Notes under the pieces: model-generated | What the model was told of the DNA's origin: nothing | Database searches by the model: none | What the model saw: only the letters and a program-made list of their open reading frames with translations | Translations under genes and position numbers: made by a program | Assembly: GCA_902496005.1 (NCBI GenBank) | Contig: CABUZI010000070.1 | Location: 1 to 8,552 of the forward strand | Source: an uncultured Collinsella sp. | Lineage (GTDB): Bacteria > Actinomycetota > Coriobacteriia > Coriobacteriales > Coriobacteriaceae | DNA length: 8,552 nt | Reading direction: 5' to 3' | Shown: piece after piece, positions 1 through 6,787 of the stretch | How positions within the stretch are numbered: the first letter of the stretch is position 1 | Layout: each line of letters starts with the position of its first letter

Positions 1-365
1 GAGCCCTCGCCCTTGGTAACGACCTTGCGGGCGGGGCATGCCATATTGATATCGATGAGCGACAGACGATCGCCCACACGATCCTCGACGGCGGCGACGG
101 CGCTCGCAAACTGCTCGGGCTTGGAGCCAAAGAGCTGCACGCAAATCTGCTGCTCCTCGTCGGCCGGCAGCACCAGGCGCCACGTTTTGTTGCTAGCATA
201 GGCAAGGCCCGCCACGCTCACCATCTCGCTATAGGCGAGATTGGCACCGCGGCGACGGCACATGATGCGGTAGGCGGGGTCGGTCACGCCCGCCATGGGA
301 GCCATAAGGAACGGCTGCTCGGCATAGGCGCCCAGCAGCCGCAGACTATATTCGGAAAGCGCCAT
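1..365 (-). CDS. dus: tRNA-dihydrouridine synthase (Dus family), N-terminal part, truncated by window edge
   Basis: This is an FMN-dependent enzyme that reduces uridines in the tRNA D-loop to dihydrouridine, using NADPH. The visible 121 residues begin ATG at 365 and run off the window. They show the family's N-terminal TIM-barrel signatures: MAPMAGVTDPAYR at residues 21-33 (flavin phosphate/ring contacts), a VQLFG strand at 77-81 and DINMACP at 105-111. C110 is the expected catalytic Cys. The usual motif is NMGCP, so the Gly before the Cys is Ala here. The following KVVTKGEG matches the DusB/bacterial Dus pattern. The start lies 4 nt after the lepA stop, so the gene is almost certainly co-transcribed with lepA and translationally linked to it. 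The subfamily (DusB-like) is inferred, because the C-terminal helical domain is outside the window. Confidence 0.94.
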   Translation of the reverse strand, partial: MALSEYSLRLLGAYAEQPFLMAPMAGVTDPAYRIMCRRRGANLAYSEMVSVAGLAYASNKTWRLVLPADEEQQICVQLFGSKPEQFASAVAAVEDRVGDRLSLIDINMACPARKVVTKGEG

Positions 366-369
366 AGAC

Positions 370-2181
370 CTACTCGTCCACCTTGAGGATCGCCATAAAG
401 GCCTCCTGCGGAACCTCGACAGAACCGATGGCCTTCATGCGTTTCTTGCCCTCTTTCTGCTTCTCGAGCAGTTTGCGCTTACGCGAGATATCGCCGCCGT
501 AGCACTTGGCAAGCACGTCCTTGCGACGCGCCTTGACGGTGGAGCGGGCAATGATCTTGTTGCCGATAGCACCCTGGATGGGAACCTCGAACAGCTGACG
601 CGGAATGATTTCCTTGAGCTTGTCGCATAGACCGCGGGCAAGACCGTAGGCCTTGTCCTTGTGGACGATAAACGACAGCGCGTCCACCTCGTCGCCCGAA
701 AGCAAGATATCGAGCTTCACGAGCTCGGAGGGACGATACTCGTTGAACTCGTAGTCGAGCGAGGCATAGCCCTTGGTTCGGCTCTTGAGCTGGTCAAAGA
801 AATCCAAGATGAGCTCGGCAAGCGGCATATCGAAGCGCATCTCGACCGACTTGCTCGTGAGATGGATCATGTCGGTAGTAATGCCGCGGTGCTCGATAGC
901 GAGCTGCATGACGGCACCCGTATACTCGGGCGGGCAGATAATCTTGGCCTTGAGGTAGGGCTCCTCAATGCGCTCGATGCGCGTAGCCTCGGGCAGATCC
1001 TGCGGGCTGCGGACATCAATCATCTCGCCGTCAGTCTTGTAGACGTGATAGTCGACCGATGGACTCGTGGCAATGAGGTCAAGATTGAACTCGCGCTCCA
1101 GGCGTTCCTTGACGACTTCCATGTGCAGCAGGCCCAAGAAGCCCACGCGGAAGCCAAAGCCGAGCGCCACCGAGGTCTCGGGCTCCCACACCAACGACGG
1201 GTCGTTGACGTGCAGCTTATCGAGCGCGTCACGCAGGTTCTCGTAGTCCTTGTTATCGATCGGGAACAGGCCCGTATAGACCATGGGCTTGGCCTCGCGG
1301 TAACCGGGAAGCGGCTCGGGGCAGGGATTCGACGCCCACGTGAGGGTATCGCCCACGCGAACGGCCTCGGGGTCCTTCAGGCCCGTGACCACGTAGCCCA
1401 CCTCGCCGACCGTCAGCGCATCGACCGGGGTCTCGGCGGGACGCTTGACGCCCACGCCATCGACCAAAAAGTCGCCCTTTGCCTGCATCATGCGCAGGGT
1501 ATCGCCCTTTTTGATGGAGCCGTCAAAGATGCGCACCGTGGCGACGACGCCACGATACTCGTCGAAGTACGAATCCAGGATGAGTGCCTTGAGCGGCGCG
1601 TTCGCATCGCCCTTGGGCGGAGAGATCAAAAAGACAATGGACTCCAGCAGATCGTGGATGCCCTCGCCGGTCTTGCCCGAGACACACACGGCATCATCGG
1701 CAGGAATCGCCAGGTCATCCTCGATCTCGGTCTTAACCTCGTCGGGATGAGCCGAGGGCAGGTCGATCTTGTTGATGGCCGGCACAATGTCCAGATTGGC
1801 GTTCATGGCAAGCGTCGCGTTGGAGACGGTCTGTGCCTCGACGCCCTGTGTGGCGTCGACAACGAGCACCGCGCCCTCACAGGCTGCCAGCGAGCGCGAG
1901 ACCTCATAGGTAAAGTCCACGTGGCCCGGCGTATCGATCAGATTGAACTGATACGTCTCGCCATCGTCGGCGTCATAGGACACGCGAACGGCATTGGACT
2001 TGATCGTGATGCCGCGCTCGCGCTCGATATCCATGGTGTCGAGCAGCTGCGACTCCATGTCGCGTTCGTCGACGGTATGGGTGAGCTCGAGGATGCGATC
2101 GCTGATCGTGGACTTGCCATGGTCGATGTGCGCAACGATTGAGAAGTTGCGGATGTGGGAAATGTCAATTGAAGTATTCAT
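370..2181 (-). CDS. lepA: Elongation factor 4 (LepA), ribosome-associated GTPase
   Basis: LepA is a translational GTPase that binds the ribosome and acts in back-translocation, initiation or 30S biogenesis, depending on the study. The protein is 603 aa, the normal family length. GTPase motifs are intact: G1 AHIDHGKS at 17-24, G3 DTPGH at 83-87, G4 NKID at 137-140, and an SGKTGEG segment in the G5 region. The EF-G-like domains II, III and V follow, and then the LepA-specific C-terminal domain with SRKRKLLEKQKEGKKRMK and GSVEVPQEAFMAILK near the end. I chose the ATG at 2181 because MNTSIDISHIRNFSIVAHIDHGKS is the normal N-terminus. The open frame continues to an ATG at 2241, but those 20 extra codons would be encoded by the rpsT terminator hairpin. 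There is no Shine-Dalgarno before 2181, and a -10-like box sits exactly where a leaderless transcript would start. The dus gene follows after 4 nt. Confidence 0.98.
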   Translation of the reverse strand: MNTSIDISHIRNFSIVAHIDHGKSTISDRILELTHTVDERDMESQLLDTMDIERERGITIKSNAVRVSYDADDGETYQFNLIDTPGHVDFTYEVSRSLAACEGAVLVVDATQGVEAQTVSNATLAMNANLDIVPAINKIDLPSAHPDEVKTEIEDDLAIPADDAVCVSGKTGEGIHDLLESIVFLISPPKGDANAPLKALILDSYFDEYRGVVATVRIFDGSIKKGDTLRMMQAKGDFLVDGVGVKRPAETPVDALTVGEVGYVVTGLKDPEAVRVGDTLTWASNPCPEPLPGYREAKPMVYTGLFPIDNKDYENLRDALDKLHVNDPSLVWEPETSVALGFGFRVGFLGLLHMEVVKERLEREFNLDLIATSPSVDYHVYKTDGEMIDVRSPQDLPEATRIERIEEPYLKAKIICPPEYTGAVMQLAIEHRGITTDMIHLTSKSVEMRFDMPLAELILDFFDQLKSRTKGYASLDYEFNEYRPSELVKLDILLSGDEVDALSFIVHKDKAYGLARGLCDKLKEIIPRQLFEVPIQGAIGNKIIARSTVKARRKDVLAKCYGGDISRKRKLLEKQKEGKKRMKAIGSVEVPQEAFMAILKVDE

Positions 2182-2188
2182 GCGGACT

Positions 2189-2194
2189 ATCTTA
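2189..2194 (-). promoter_or_regulatory. -10 element of the lepA promoter, placing the transcription start at or next to the ATG
   Basis: The minus strand reads TAAGAT here, a good sigma-70/sigma-A -10 match of the form TAnnnT. Seven bases (AGTCCGC) separate it from the lepA ATG at 2181, so the predicted start of transcription falls on the A of the ATG or one base before it. The -35 region at 17-bp spacing would be CTCCAT (2212-2217), a poor match lying inside the upstream terminator stem. The element is needed because rpsT ends in a strong terminator just upstream. The call rests on sequence match and position only. Confidence 0.62.
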
Positions 2195-2206
2195 CCCGAG
2201 CGGTAC

Positions 2207-2243
2207 AAAAAATGGAGCCTGTTCCATAAAACAGGCTCCATTT
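2207..2243 (-). terminator. Intrinsic terminator of rpsT
   Basis: A perfect 14-bp inverted repeat (arms 2230-2243 and 2210-2223, loop 2224-2229) is followed on the minus strand by a run of six T (2212-2207). Three of those T belong to the distal arm. It begins about 35 nt after the rpsT stop codon, so it ends rpsT transcription and separates it from lepA. Stem strength, short loop and U-tract make this a textbook Rho-independent terminator. Confidence 0.95.
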
Positions 2244-2277
2244 ATGCGCGTAATCTGTGTGGTGTGAAATTTACAAC

Positions 2278-2544
2278 TTAGGCGTTGATGCTGTTCACGA
2301 GCTTGGCAAGACCGGACTTGCGGTTGGAAGCCTGGTTCTTGTGGATAACATGCTTGGCGGCAGCCATGTCGAGACGCTTGGTGACGGTCTTGAGGGCAGC
2401 CTGGGCCTTCTCGGCGTCGCCCTCGGCGACGGCGGACTGGACGTGCTTGGTCAGCGTCTTGAGCTCGGACTTGACAGCCTTGTTACGCATGCGAGCTGCC
2501 TCATTGGTGCGGATACGCTTCTTCTGAGACTTGATGTTTGCCAC
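2278..2544 (-). CDS. rpsT: 30S ribosomal protein S20
   Basis: S20 is a small basic primary 16S rRNA-binding protein of the 30S body. The 88-aa product begins with the invariant-looking ANIKSQKKRIRTNE block, continues with NKAVKSELKTL, and has the C-terminal KNQASNRKSGLAKLVN segment typical of bacterial S20. The start is GTG at 2544. It is preceded by AAAGGA 9 nt upstream, and the family N-terminus begins at that codon. The open frame extends to an ATG at 2613, but residues from there lie in the leader and look nothing like S20. The gene has its own promoter (-10 at 2620-2625) and its own terminator (2207-2243), so it can be expressed as a monocistronic message. Read-through from holA is also possible, since no terminator is visible between holA and rpsT. 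The neighbourhood holA-rpsT-lepA matches the Firmicute order. Confidence 0.98.
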   Translation of the reverse strand: MANIKSQKKRIRTNEAARMRNKAVKSELKTLTKHVQSAVAEGDAEKAQAALKTVTKRLDMAAAKHVIHKNQASNRKSGLAKLVNSINA

Positions 2545-2613
2545 TTCTGGAGTTCCTTTCGAGTTCCTTGCAAAAAATGTATGACACCTCTGAGACACGG
2601 TGAGGTCATGCAA
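2545..2613 (-). promoter_or_regulatory. rpsT 5' leader with a foldable element and duplicated Shine-Dalgarno segment
   Basis: The predicted transcript starts near 2613, giving a leader of about 69 nt. The first bases TTGCA (2613-2609) can pair with TGCAA (2572-2568). Just inside, TGAC and CTC pair with GAG and GTCA (2590-2582) across a 2-nt bulge, around an 11-nt loop. The nonamer AAGGAACTC then occurs twice, at 2569-2561 and 2558-2550. The second copy supplies the Shine-Dalgarno (AAGGA, 9 nt before GTG), and the first overlaps the 3' strand of the closing stem. Such an arrangement would suit ribosomal-protein feedback control, but that role is inferred. Pairing was traced by eye without an energy calculation. 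Confidence 0.4.
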
Positions 2614-2619
2614 GCGCCT

Positions 2620-2628
2620 ACTATAGCA
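2620..2628 (-). promoter_or_regulatory. Extended -10 promoter element of rpsT
   Basis: The minus strand reads TGCTATAGT: an extended -10 (TGn) joined to TATAGT, which matches TATAAT at five of six bases. It lies about 75 nt before the rpsT GTG and outside holA, whose stop is at 2678. No good -35 is found at 16-18 bp, and an extended -10 can work without one. A TTGACA at 2658-2663 is 32 bp away and is too far to pair with it. Confidence 0.6.
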
Positions 2629-2677
2629 CGCTCCCCCTCAAAGGGATAGAACGAATTTGTCAAATAGGCAGGTATCA

Positions 2678-3640
2678 TCACGATTTTCTCAAGATGTTCG
2701 TAATCCAGAGCAAAAGCGCGGTCTGAGAATCGGCCGAACCCTTGAGCGCGAGCTCCACATCAACGGCACCCTCGAGCGCTGCGACGAGCTCTGCCATCGA
2801 AAAGCGACGTGCCCAGGTCAGGTGATTCTTGACCTGCCAGGACTGGAGTTTGAGCGTTGCGGCCAGCTCACGACCCTGTCCGCGCGCATCGAGCGCCTTG
2901 GCAACGATAAGCTCGCGAATGCGGCCGCACAGCAATGTGTACGTCCACACGTAGCTCTTGGCGGGCATTAGATTGAAGAGCTCGAGCGAACGGCGCATGT
3001 CACGGGCCGAGACCGCATTGAGAAAGTCCCAGGGTTGAACCTCGGCCGTTCGTACAATCCAGCGCTCAACGTCGGCAAGCTCAATCTGGGGCGCCTCGAC
3101 CATCTGGGCAAGCTTAGCCAAGTCGTTATCGAGCATGCGAGTGTTTTCACCCGAACGCGAAACGAGCTCCTCGGCGGCCGCCGTCGAGATCGACTTGCCG
3201 TGCTGCGTCGCCATCTGTTGCACGCGGCGCGGTAACTCCCAGCGCTTGGTGCCGGAGCAATCGATCACGGCCTTCTTGTCGATTTTGGCGATCGCCTTAT
3301 ACAGGCGCGTGTTCTTGGCAAGCGAGTCGGCGATGATGAGGCAGACCGTCGTGGGGCTGGGACTCGCCAGATAGTCGACAAGCGACTCCGAGACCGCCTT
3401 AGCGAGCTTTGAGCAGCCATCAAGGATTACCAAGCGAAACTCGCTGCCCATCGGAAAGGTGTTAAGCGATCCGATAATGGACTCGATATCGGGGTCCTTG
3501 GTCATGTCGCGCTCGTCGAGGTTGAACTCGACCATTCCCGACTTTTCCAGACGCGCCTTCATACGCGAGACGGCGTGATCGCGCTTGACGCCGTCGGTAC
3601 CGACGATCAGATATGCCGGCAGCAGACCGGTTTCGGACAT
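2678..3640 (-). CDS. holA: DNA polymerase III subunit delta (clamp-loader wrench)
   Basis: Delta opens the beta sliding clamp as part of the clamp-loader complex at the replication fork. The 320-aa product is close to the usual length of about 320-345 aa. It starts like the family, with a first strand AYLIVGTDG (residues 9-17). It carries the middle-domain signature LDNDLAKLAQ (170-179) and the helical C-terminal collar with WDFLNAVSARDMRRSLELF (204-222). The end motif around DVELALKGSADSQTALLLWI (294-313) corresponds to the conserved delta C-terminus. The ATG at 3640 is chosen because GGGAGG (3654-3649) lies 8 nt upstream. The 21 additional in-frame residues up to 3703 run through that Shine-Dalgarno and do not resemble HolA. 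It follows comEC by 78 nt, as in B. subtilis, where yqeN lies downstream of comEC. Delta is poorly conserved in sequence, so the call draws on both motifs and gene order. Confidence 0.93.
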   Translation of the reverse strand: MSETGLLPAYLIVGTDGVKRDHAVSRMKARLEKSGMVEFNLDERDMTKDPDIESIIGSLNTFPMGSEFRLVILDGCSKLAKAVSESLVDYLASPSPTTVCLIIADSLAKNTRLYKAIAKIDKKAVIDCSGTKRWELPRRVQQMATQHGKSISTAAAEELVSRSGENTRMLDNDLAKLAQMVEAPQIELADVERWIVRTAEVQPWDFLNAVSARDMRRSLELFNLMPAKSYVWTYTLLCGRIRELIVAKALDARGQGRELAATLKLQSWQVKNHLTWARRFSMAELVAALEGAVDVELALKGSADSQTALLLWITNILRKS

Positions 3641-3718
3641 TACGCTCCCCTCCCGCAGGCCTTCGTATTCGTTCCGTGCCATTCTAGCCCAGGGGCCCAC
3701 CACACGCCATCGACGTCG

Positions 3719-6022
3719 TCACGGTCGCTGGCATCGCATCGCAAAGCCCTTTGCGGTCGGGCTGATGGTGATATCACCATGTTCGATGGTGCATGCGAAC
3801 GCACCGCCCGCTTCCTGAACGGCATCGATGCAGGCATCCGACGGATGACCGTATCGATTCCCCTTGCCGGCGCTCGCGAGGGAAAGCTCGGGTCTCAGGA
3901 CATCCAGCAACTCACCATCGACTGAAACCTTGGAGCCGTGATGCCCAAGTTTAAGGACATCGATATCCCCCACCTCCTGCACGAATTCCCGTTCTTGGTC
4001 GAGCTCGGCATCACCAGCGAGGAGCATACGCAGGCTCTTGCCTTCCTGAACATAAGAGAGTAGCAGGACAAGCGAGTCCTCATTTCCCTCGCCATCTACG
4101 GACTCGAACGGCCACATCACGCGGGCACAAAATGAGCCGATGTCGACCGTATCCCCACGGCGCACCTGCCGATACTCAACGCCAGGTCGATTCAATACCT
4201 CGGCAGGAGCATCCTCCAACGCATCCGCCGCCACGGCAATCGTTCCGACCGAAAACTGTTCGAGCACGGCAGGTAGACCACCCCAGTGATCCTCATCCCA
4301 ATGCGTCACAAAGACGGCATCGATATGGTGCACGTTATTGCGAACCAACGCCGCTACCACGCGCTCATCGAGCCCGCAGTCGACGAGTGCTAATGCGTCG
4401 CCCTGGCGGATAAGAATCGCATCCGCCTGGCCCACATCGAGCACCGTCACCGAAGGCGGAGCGAATCGATCCCAGTAGACGTACGGAATCGCAGCCAAGA
4501 GCACCAGGCATGAAAGCCCCACCGCCATAGGACGTGCACGGGGACGCGGCCACCAGACCAACAGAACCGCCAGCAAACACGGCACTAGGTAAATCCACAT
4601 GCTATCGGGCGGCACACTCACAGATACACCAGGCACGGCGGCAAACAGCTGCTCGAAGAACAGTGCGCAACGGGCGGCAACCATGGGCACAACGAGCGCC
4701 CAAATCCGCAACGGTTCCACGAGCGAAAAGGGAACCAGCACGATCGACACAGCAAGCAGTACGCTCACCACCGGACCGATGACTGCATTTGCCAGCGGAG
4801 CAATGAGCGAGAACGTACCGAAGGCAGGAATGGTAATGGGAAGTGTTGCCAGTTGCGAGCACAGCGTGACGGAAAGTATGTTGGCTACGCCCGATGGCAC
4901 ACCCAGCTCACCCAAAGCGTAGGTCGCATAGGGGCAAAAGCACAGAATGGCTAAGACGCTGGCACACGAGAGCTGAAAGCCCATCTCGAACAGCACCGTC
5001 GGCCGCAGTAGCACAAAGATGGACATGGTTACGAAGAGTGCCGATGCGCCGTGCCGGCGACGCCCCGCGCCGTTTACGACAAGCGTCGCGAACACCATGC
5101 AGCACGCGCGCACGGCCGAGGGAGACGCGCCCGTAAAGGCAGTGTAGCCCACAAGCGCCATCGCCAATATCGCCCGCTGAACACCACGTGAGCAGCGAGT
5201 CTTTTGCAATACACCCTCGATTACAAATCCCACGATAGCCAAATGGCTGCCCGAGACGGCGATAAGATGCGCCGTTCCCGTTACCGAAAACCAGTCGCCC
5301 GCCGGCTGGGCGCGCAGTTCGGCCGAACGACCGCAGACGACACCGGCTATGAGTGCACGCGCCGGGTCGGTCGCAGGCGCGATGGACGCAAGCAGCCCAT
5401 TTCGCAGCCGAAGCAGCGGTCCCGGAGAGCCCTCATCGGCCGACACAATCCGAACGACTTTAACCTTGCGCACCTCGCCTCGGAGCACACGCGATCGTCC
5501 ATACGCATCGTTCTCAAAACGTGAAACGCGACCGATAACACGCACGTACGCCCCGACCTTGAGCTCGCGGTCGCACGATAGGCGAACCGTTGCCAAGTTC
5601 TTACCGTCCGCGCGTGCCTCGCAGGTATAGGAATACACGTCGTCGTTTATGGATGGATCGCCCTGCACGATAAACTCGAGGCCGCTTGCCGCTCGACCGT
5701 CGAGCGCCTTCGAGGCGCTGAGCGCACCCACAGCCCACCACGCCGAGACGACCGCTCCCGCCACGAGACCGACGGACGCGGCATACAACCACCGCTTCAA
5801 AGGGGCAAGCCGCGCACAAGATTGAGCCAGCACAACGAATACCGTCGTCGCAACGGGAATGGCCCATAGCAGCCCGACCGCCGGCGCCTGCTCCCTCAGC
5901 AGCGCATCAGCGGCCACGTTGAGCACCGAGGCGCAGCTCATGCACATGCCGGCACACAGGGCCATCGTCCACGGCATCAGGGGCCGCGGAGGCATCACAT
6001 GCTCGCGCTCGGTCGCACTCAT
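3719..6022 (-). CDS. comEC: ComEC/Rec2 family DNA-uptake channel protein with C-terminal metallo-beta-lactamase-like domain
   Basis: ComEC is the polytopic membrane protein that carries one DNA strand across the cytoplasmic membrane during natural transformation. The 767-aa product has the full three-part layout. Two or more N-terminal membrane helices precede an extracellular OB-like segment (about 110-195) with two Cys, C134 and C150. A disulphide is reported for the equivalent loop of B. subtilis ComEC. The Competence membrane domain (about 215-495) carries the HLIAVSGSHLAIV signature. A soluble lactamase-like domain (about 525-767) begins at LDVGQADAILI. Its metal motif THWDEDH is intact (H574, D576, D578, H579), followed by AGD at 669-671, LGHHGSK and NRYGHPSDA. 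That domain is thought to degrade the non-transported strand. The ATG at 6022 overlaps the comEA stop as ATGA, implying coupled translation. An ATG at 6034 is possible, and neither has a strong Shine-Dalgarno. No frameshift is present. Confidence 0.96.
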   Translation of the reverse strand: MSATEREHVMPPRPLMPWTMALCAGMCMSCASVLNVAADALLREQAPAVGLLWAIPVATTVFVVLAQSCARLAPLKRWLYAASVGLVAGAVVSAWWAVGALSASKALDGRAASGLEFIVQGDPSINDDVYSYTCEARADGKNLATVRLSCDRELKVGAYVRVIGRVSRFENDAYGRSRVLRGEVRKVKVVRIVSADEGSPGPLLRLRNGLLASIAPATDPARALIAGVVCGRSAELRAQPAGDWFSVTGTAHLIAVSGSHLAIVGFVIEGVLQKTRCSRGVQRAILAMALVGYTAFTGASPSAVRACCMVFATLVVNGAGRRRHGASALFVTMSIFVLLRPTVLFEMGFQLSCASVLAILCFCPYATYALGELGVPSGVANILSVTLCSQLATLPITIPAFGTFSLIAPLANAVIGPVVSVLLAVSIVLVPFSLVEPLRIWALVVPMVAARCALFFEQLFAAVPGVSVSVPPDSMWIYLVPCLLAVLLVWWPRPRARPMAVGLSCLVLLAAIPYVYWDRFAPPSVTVLDVGQADAILIRQGDALALVDCGLDERVVAALVRNNVHHIDAVFVTHWDEDHWGGLPAVLEQFSVGTIAVAADALEDAPAEVLNRPGVEYRQVRRGDTVDIGSFCARVMWPFESVDGEGNEDSLVLLLSYVQEGKSLRMLLAGDAELDQEREFVQEVGDIDVLKLGHHGSKVSVDGELLDVLRPELSLASAGKGNRYGHPSDACIDAVQEAGGAFACTIEHGDITISPTAKGFAMRCQRP

Positions 6023-6732
6023 ACGCAGATGCAATCTTTGATTTTGGCAAGCTTCTTCTCGCCGATTCCCGATACACGCATCAGATCGTCAACCGAGGCA
6101 AAAGCACCGTTCTTTGTCCGCTCATCGATAATCGACTGTGCCATGGAGGGACCGATGCCCGAGAGCGTCTGCAGTTCTGCCGCGCTTGCCGTATTGATAT
6201 TTACTAGGCCTGTTGCGCCACTCACGCCCGATGATGCGAAAGCCCCACCATCAACACCGGCTTCCGCAATGGACGTCTGCTGCTCCCCTACCGTTGGAAC
6301 GTGAATCTTCTGTCCATCGACGACCTTAGATGCCCGATTGAGCCCCGTAACGTCTGCCTCAGGCGCCAGCCCGCCGGCGGCATCAATCGCCTGAGCCACC
6401 CGCGCGCCGTCTTTGAGCCTGTATACACCGGGCGACACAACAGCGCCATCAACATCGACATAGACTTCTGCCGCGGCAGACGCCTTAGACGAAGAGCCTT
6501 CGGATGTCTTTCCGCTCGAGGCATCGCCGGATCCCGGCTCCACCAACGAGTCTGAACCGTCAGTGCGCTCAAACGACACGCCGCCGGCACCGCCGCCAAG
6601 GTTCGCCATCGCCAAGCCGCTCGCCATCGCAATGACGACCAGTATCGCCACGACCACCGCCTTATGACCGAACAGCTTGTCCGCCAAGCGGTCCATCTTT
6701 TTGACCCGTTCGTGTTGTTCGCGCTGCGCCAT
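6019..6732 (-). CDS. comEA: ComEA family competence protein: membrane anchor, SLBB domain and helix-hairpin-helix DNA-binding domain
   Basis: ComEA is the membrane-anchored receptor that captures double-stranded DNA outside the cytoplasmic membrane for ComEC. The 237-aa product has a short charged N-terminus and one membrane helix (about 25-45, AVVVAILVVIAMASGLAMANL region). A Gly/Ser-rich extracellular linker (about 46-88) follows. An SLBB domain (about 90-146) starts VYVDVDGAVVSPGVYRL and ends in a DGQKIHVP turn. A second linker leads to paired helix-hairpin-helix motifs (176-237) with VNINTASAAELQTLSGIGP and LMRVSGIGEKKLAKIK. The ATG at 6732 is chosen for its strong Shine-Dalgarno GGGAGG at 6745-6740, spaced 7 nt. 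The frame stays open to an ATG at 6777 with no ribosome site. The protein ends in an unusual CIC-Val, with Cys at 234 and 236. comEB is absent: comEC follows directly. Confidence 0.96.
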   Translation of the reverse strand: MAQREQHERVKKMDRLADKLFGHKAVVVAILVVIAMASGLAMANLGGGAGGVSFERTDGSDSLVEPGSGDASSGKTSEGSSSKASAAAEVYVDVDGAVVSPGVYRLKDGARVAQAIDAAGGLAPEADVTGLNRASKVVDGQKIHVPTVGEQQTSIAEAGVDGGAFASSGVSGATGLVNINTASAAELQTLSGIGPSMAQSIIDERTKNGAFASVDDLMRVSGIGEKKLAKIKDCICV

Positions 6733-6787
6733 AGCAAAACCTCCCAACACCATCGTGTCAGGAAAGGAACTCCGCAACAGCTACGCT

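Noticed and set aside
661..2142. A 493-codon open frame on the plus strand opposite lepA.
   Set aside because: It is fully antisense to a highly conserved gene. Its product is a low-complexity mix of Arg, His, Leu, Asp and Gly typical of complementary frames in high-GC DNA, and no domain or ribosome site is recognisable.
2182..2241. A 20-codon N-terminal extension of lepA from an ATG at 2241.
   Set aside because: The extension is encoded by the rpsT terminator hairpin and its T-run, has no Shine-Dalgarno, and is absent from the LepA family.
2257..2649. A 130-codon plus-strand frame covering rpsT and its leader.
   Set aside because: It mirrors S20 codons, runs through the rpsT promoter and leader, and has no recognisable domain. 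Such frames opposite ribosomal protein genes are usually spurious.
2658..2663. A perfect TTGACA considered as the -35 of rpsT.
   Set aside because: It is 32 bp from the TATAGT box, and at 16-18 bp from it there is no acceptable -10. It lies within a small ATTTG-A-CAAAT palindrome and may be chance.
3681..3686. TAGAAT on the minus strand as a separate promoter for holA.
   Set aside because: It is a good -10 match at a plausible distance, but no -35 or extended -10 accompanies it. With comEC ending just upstream and no terminator, an operon explanation is sufficient.
3641..3703. A longer holA start at 3703.
   Set aside because: The added codons pass through the Shine-Dalgarno that serves the ATG at 3640 and do not match the family N-terminus.
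4132..5630. Several plus-strand frames of 80-110 codons inside comEC.
   Set aside because: All are antisense to conserved ComEC domains, overlap one another in different frames, and show Arg/Pro/Ser-rich shadow composition.
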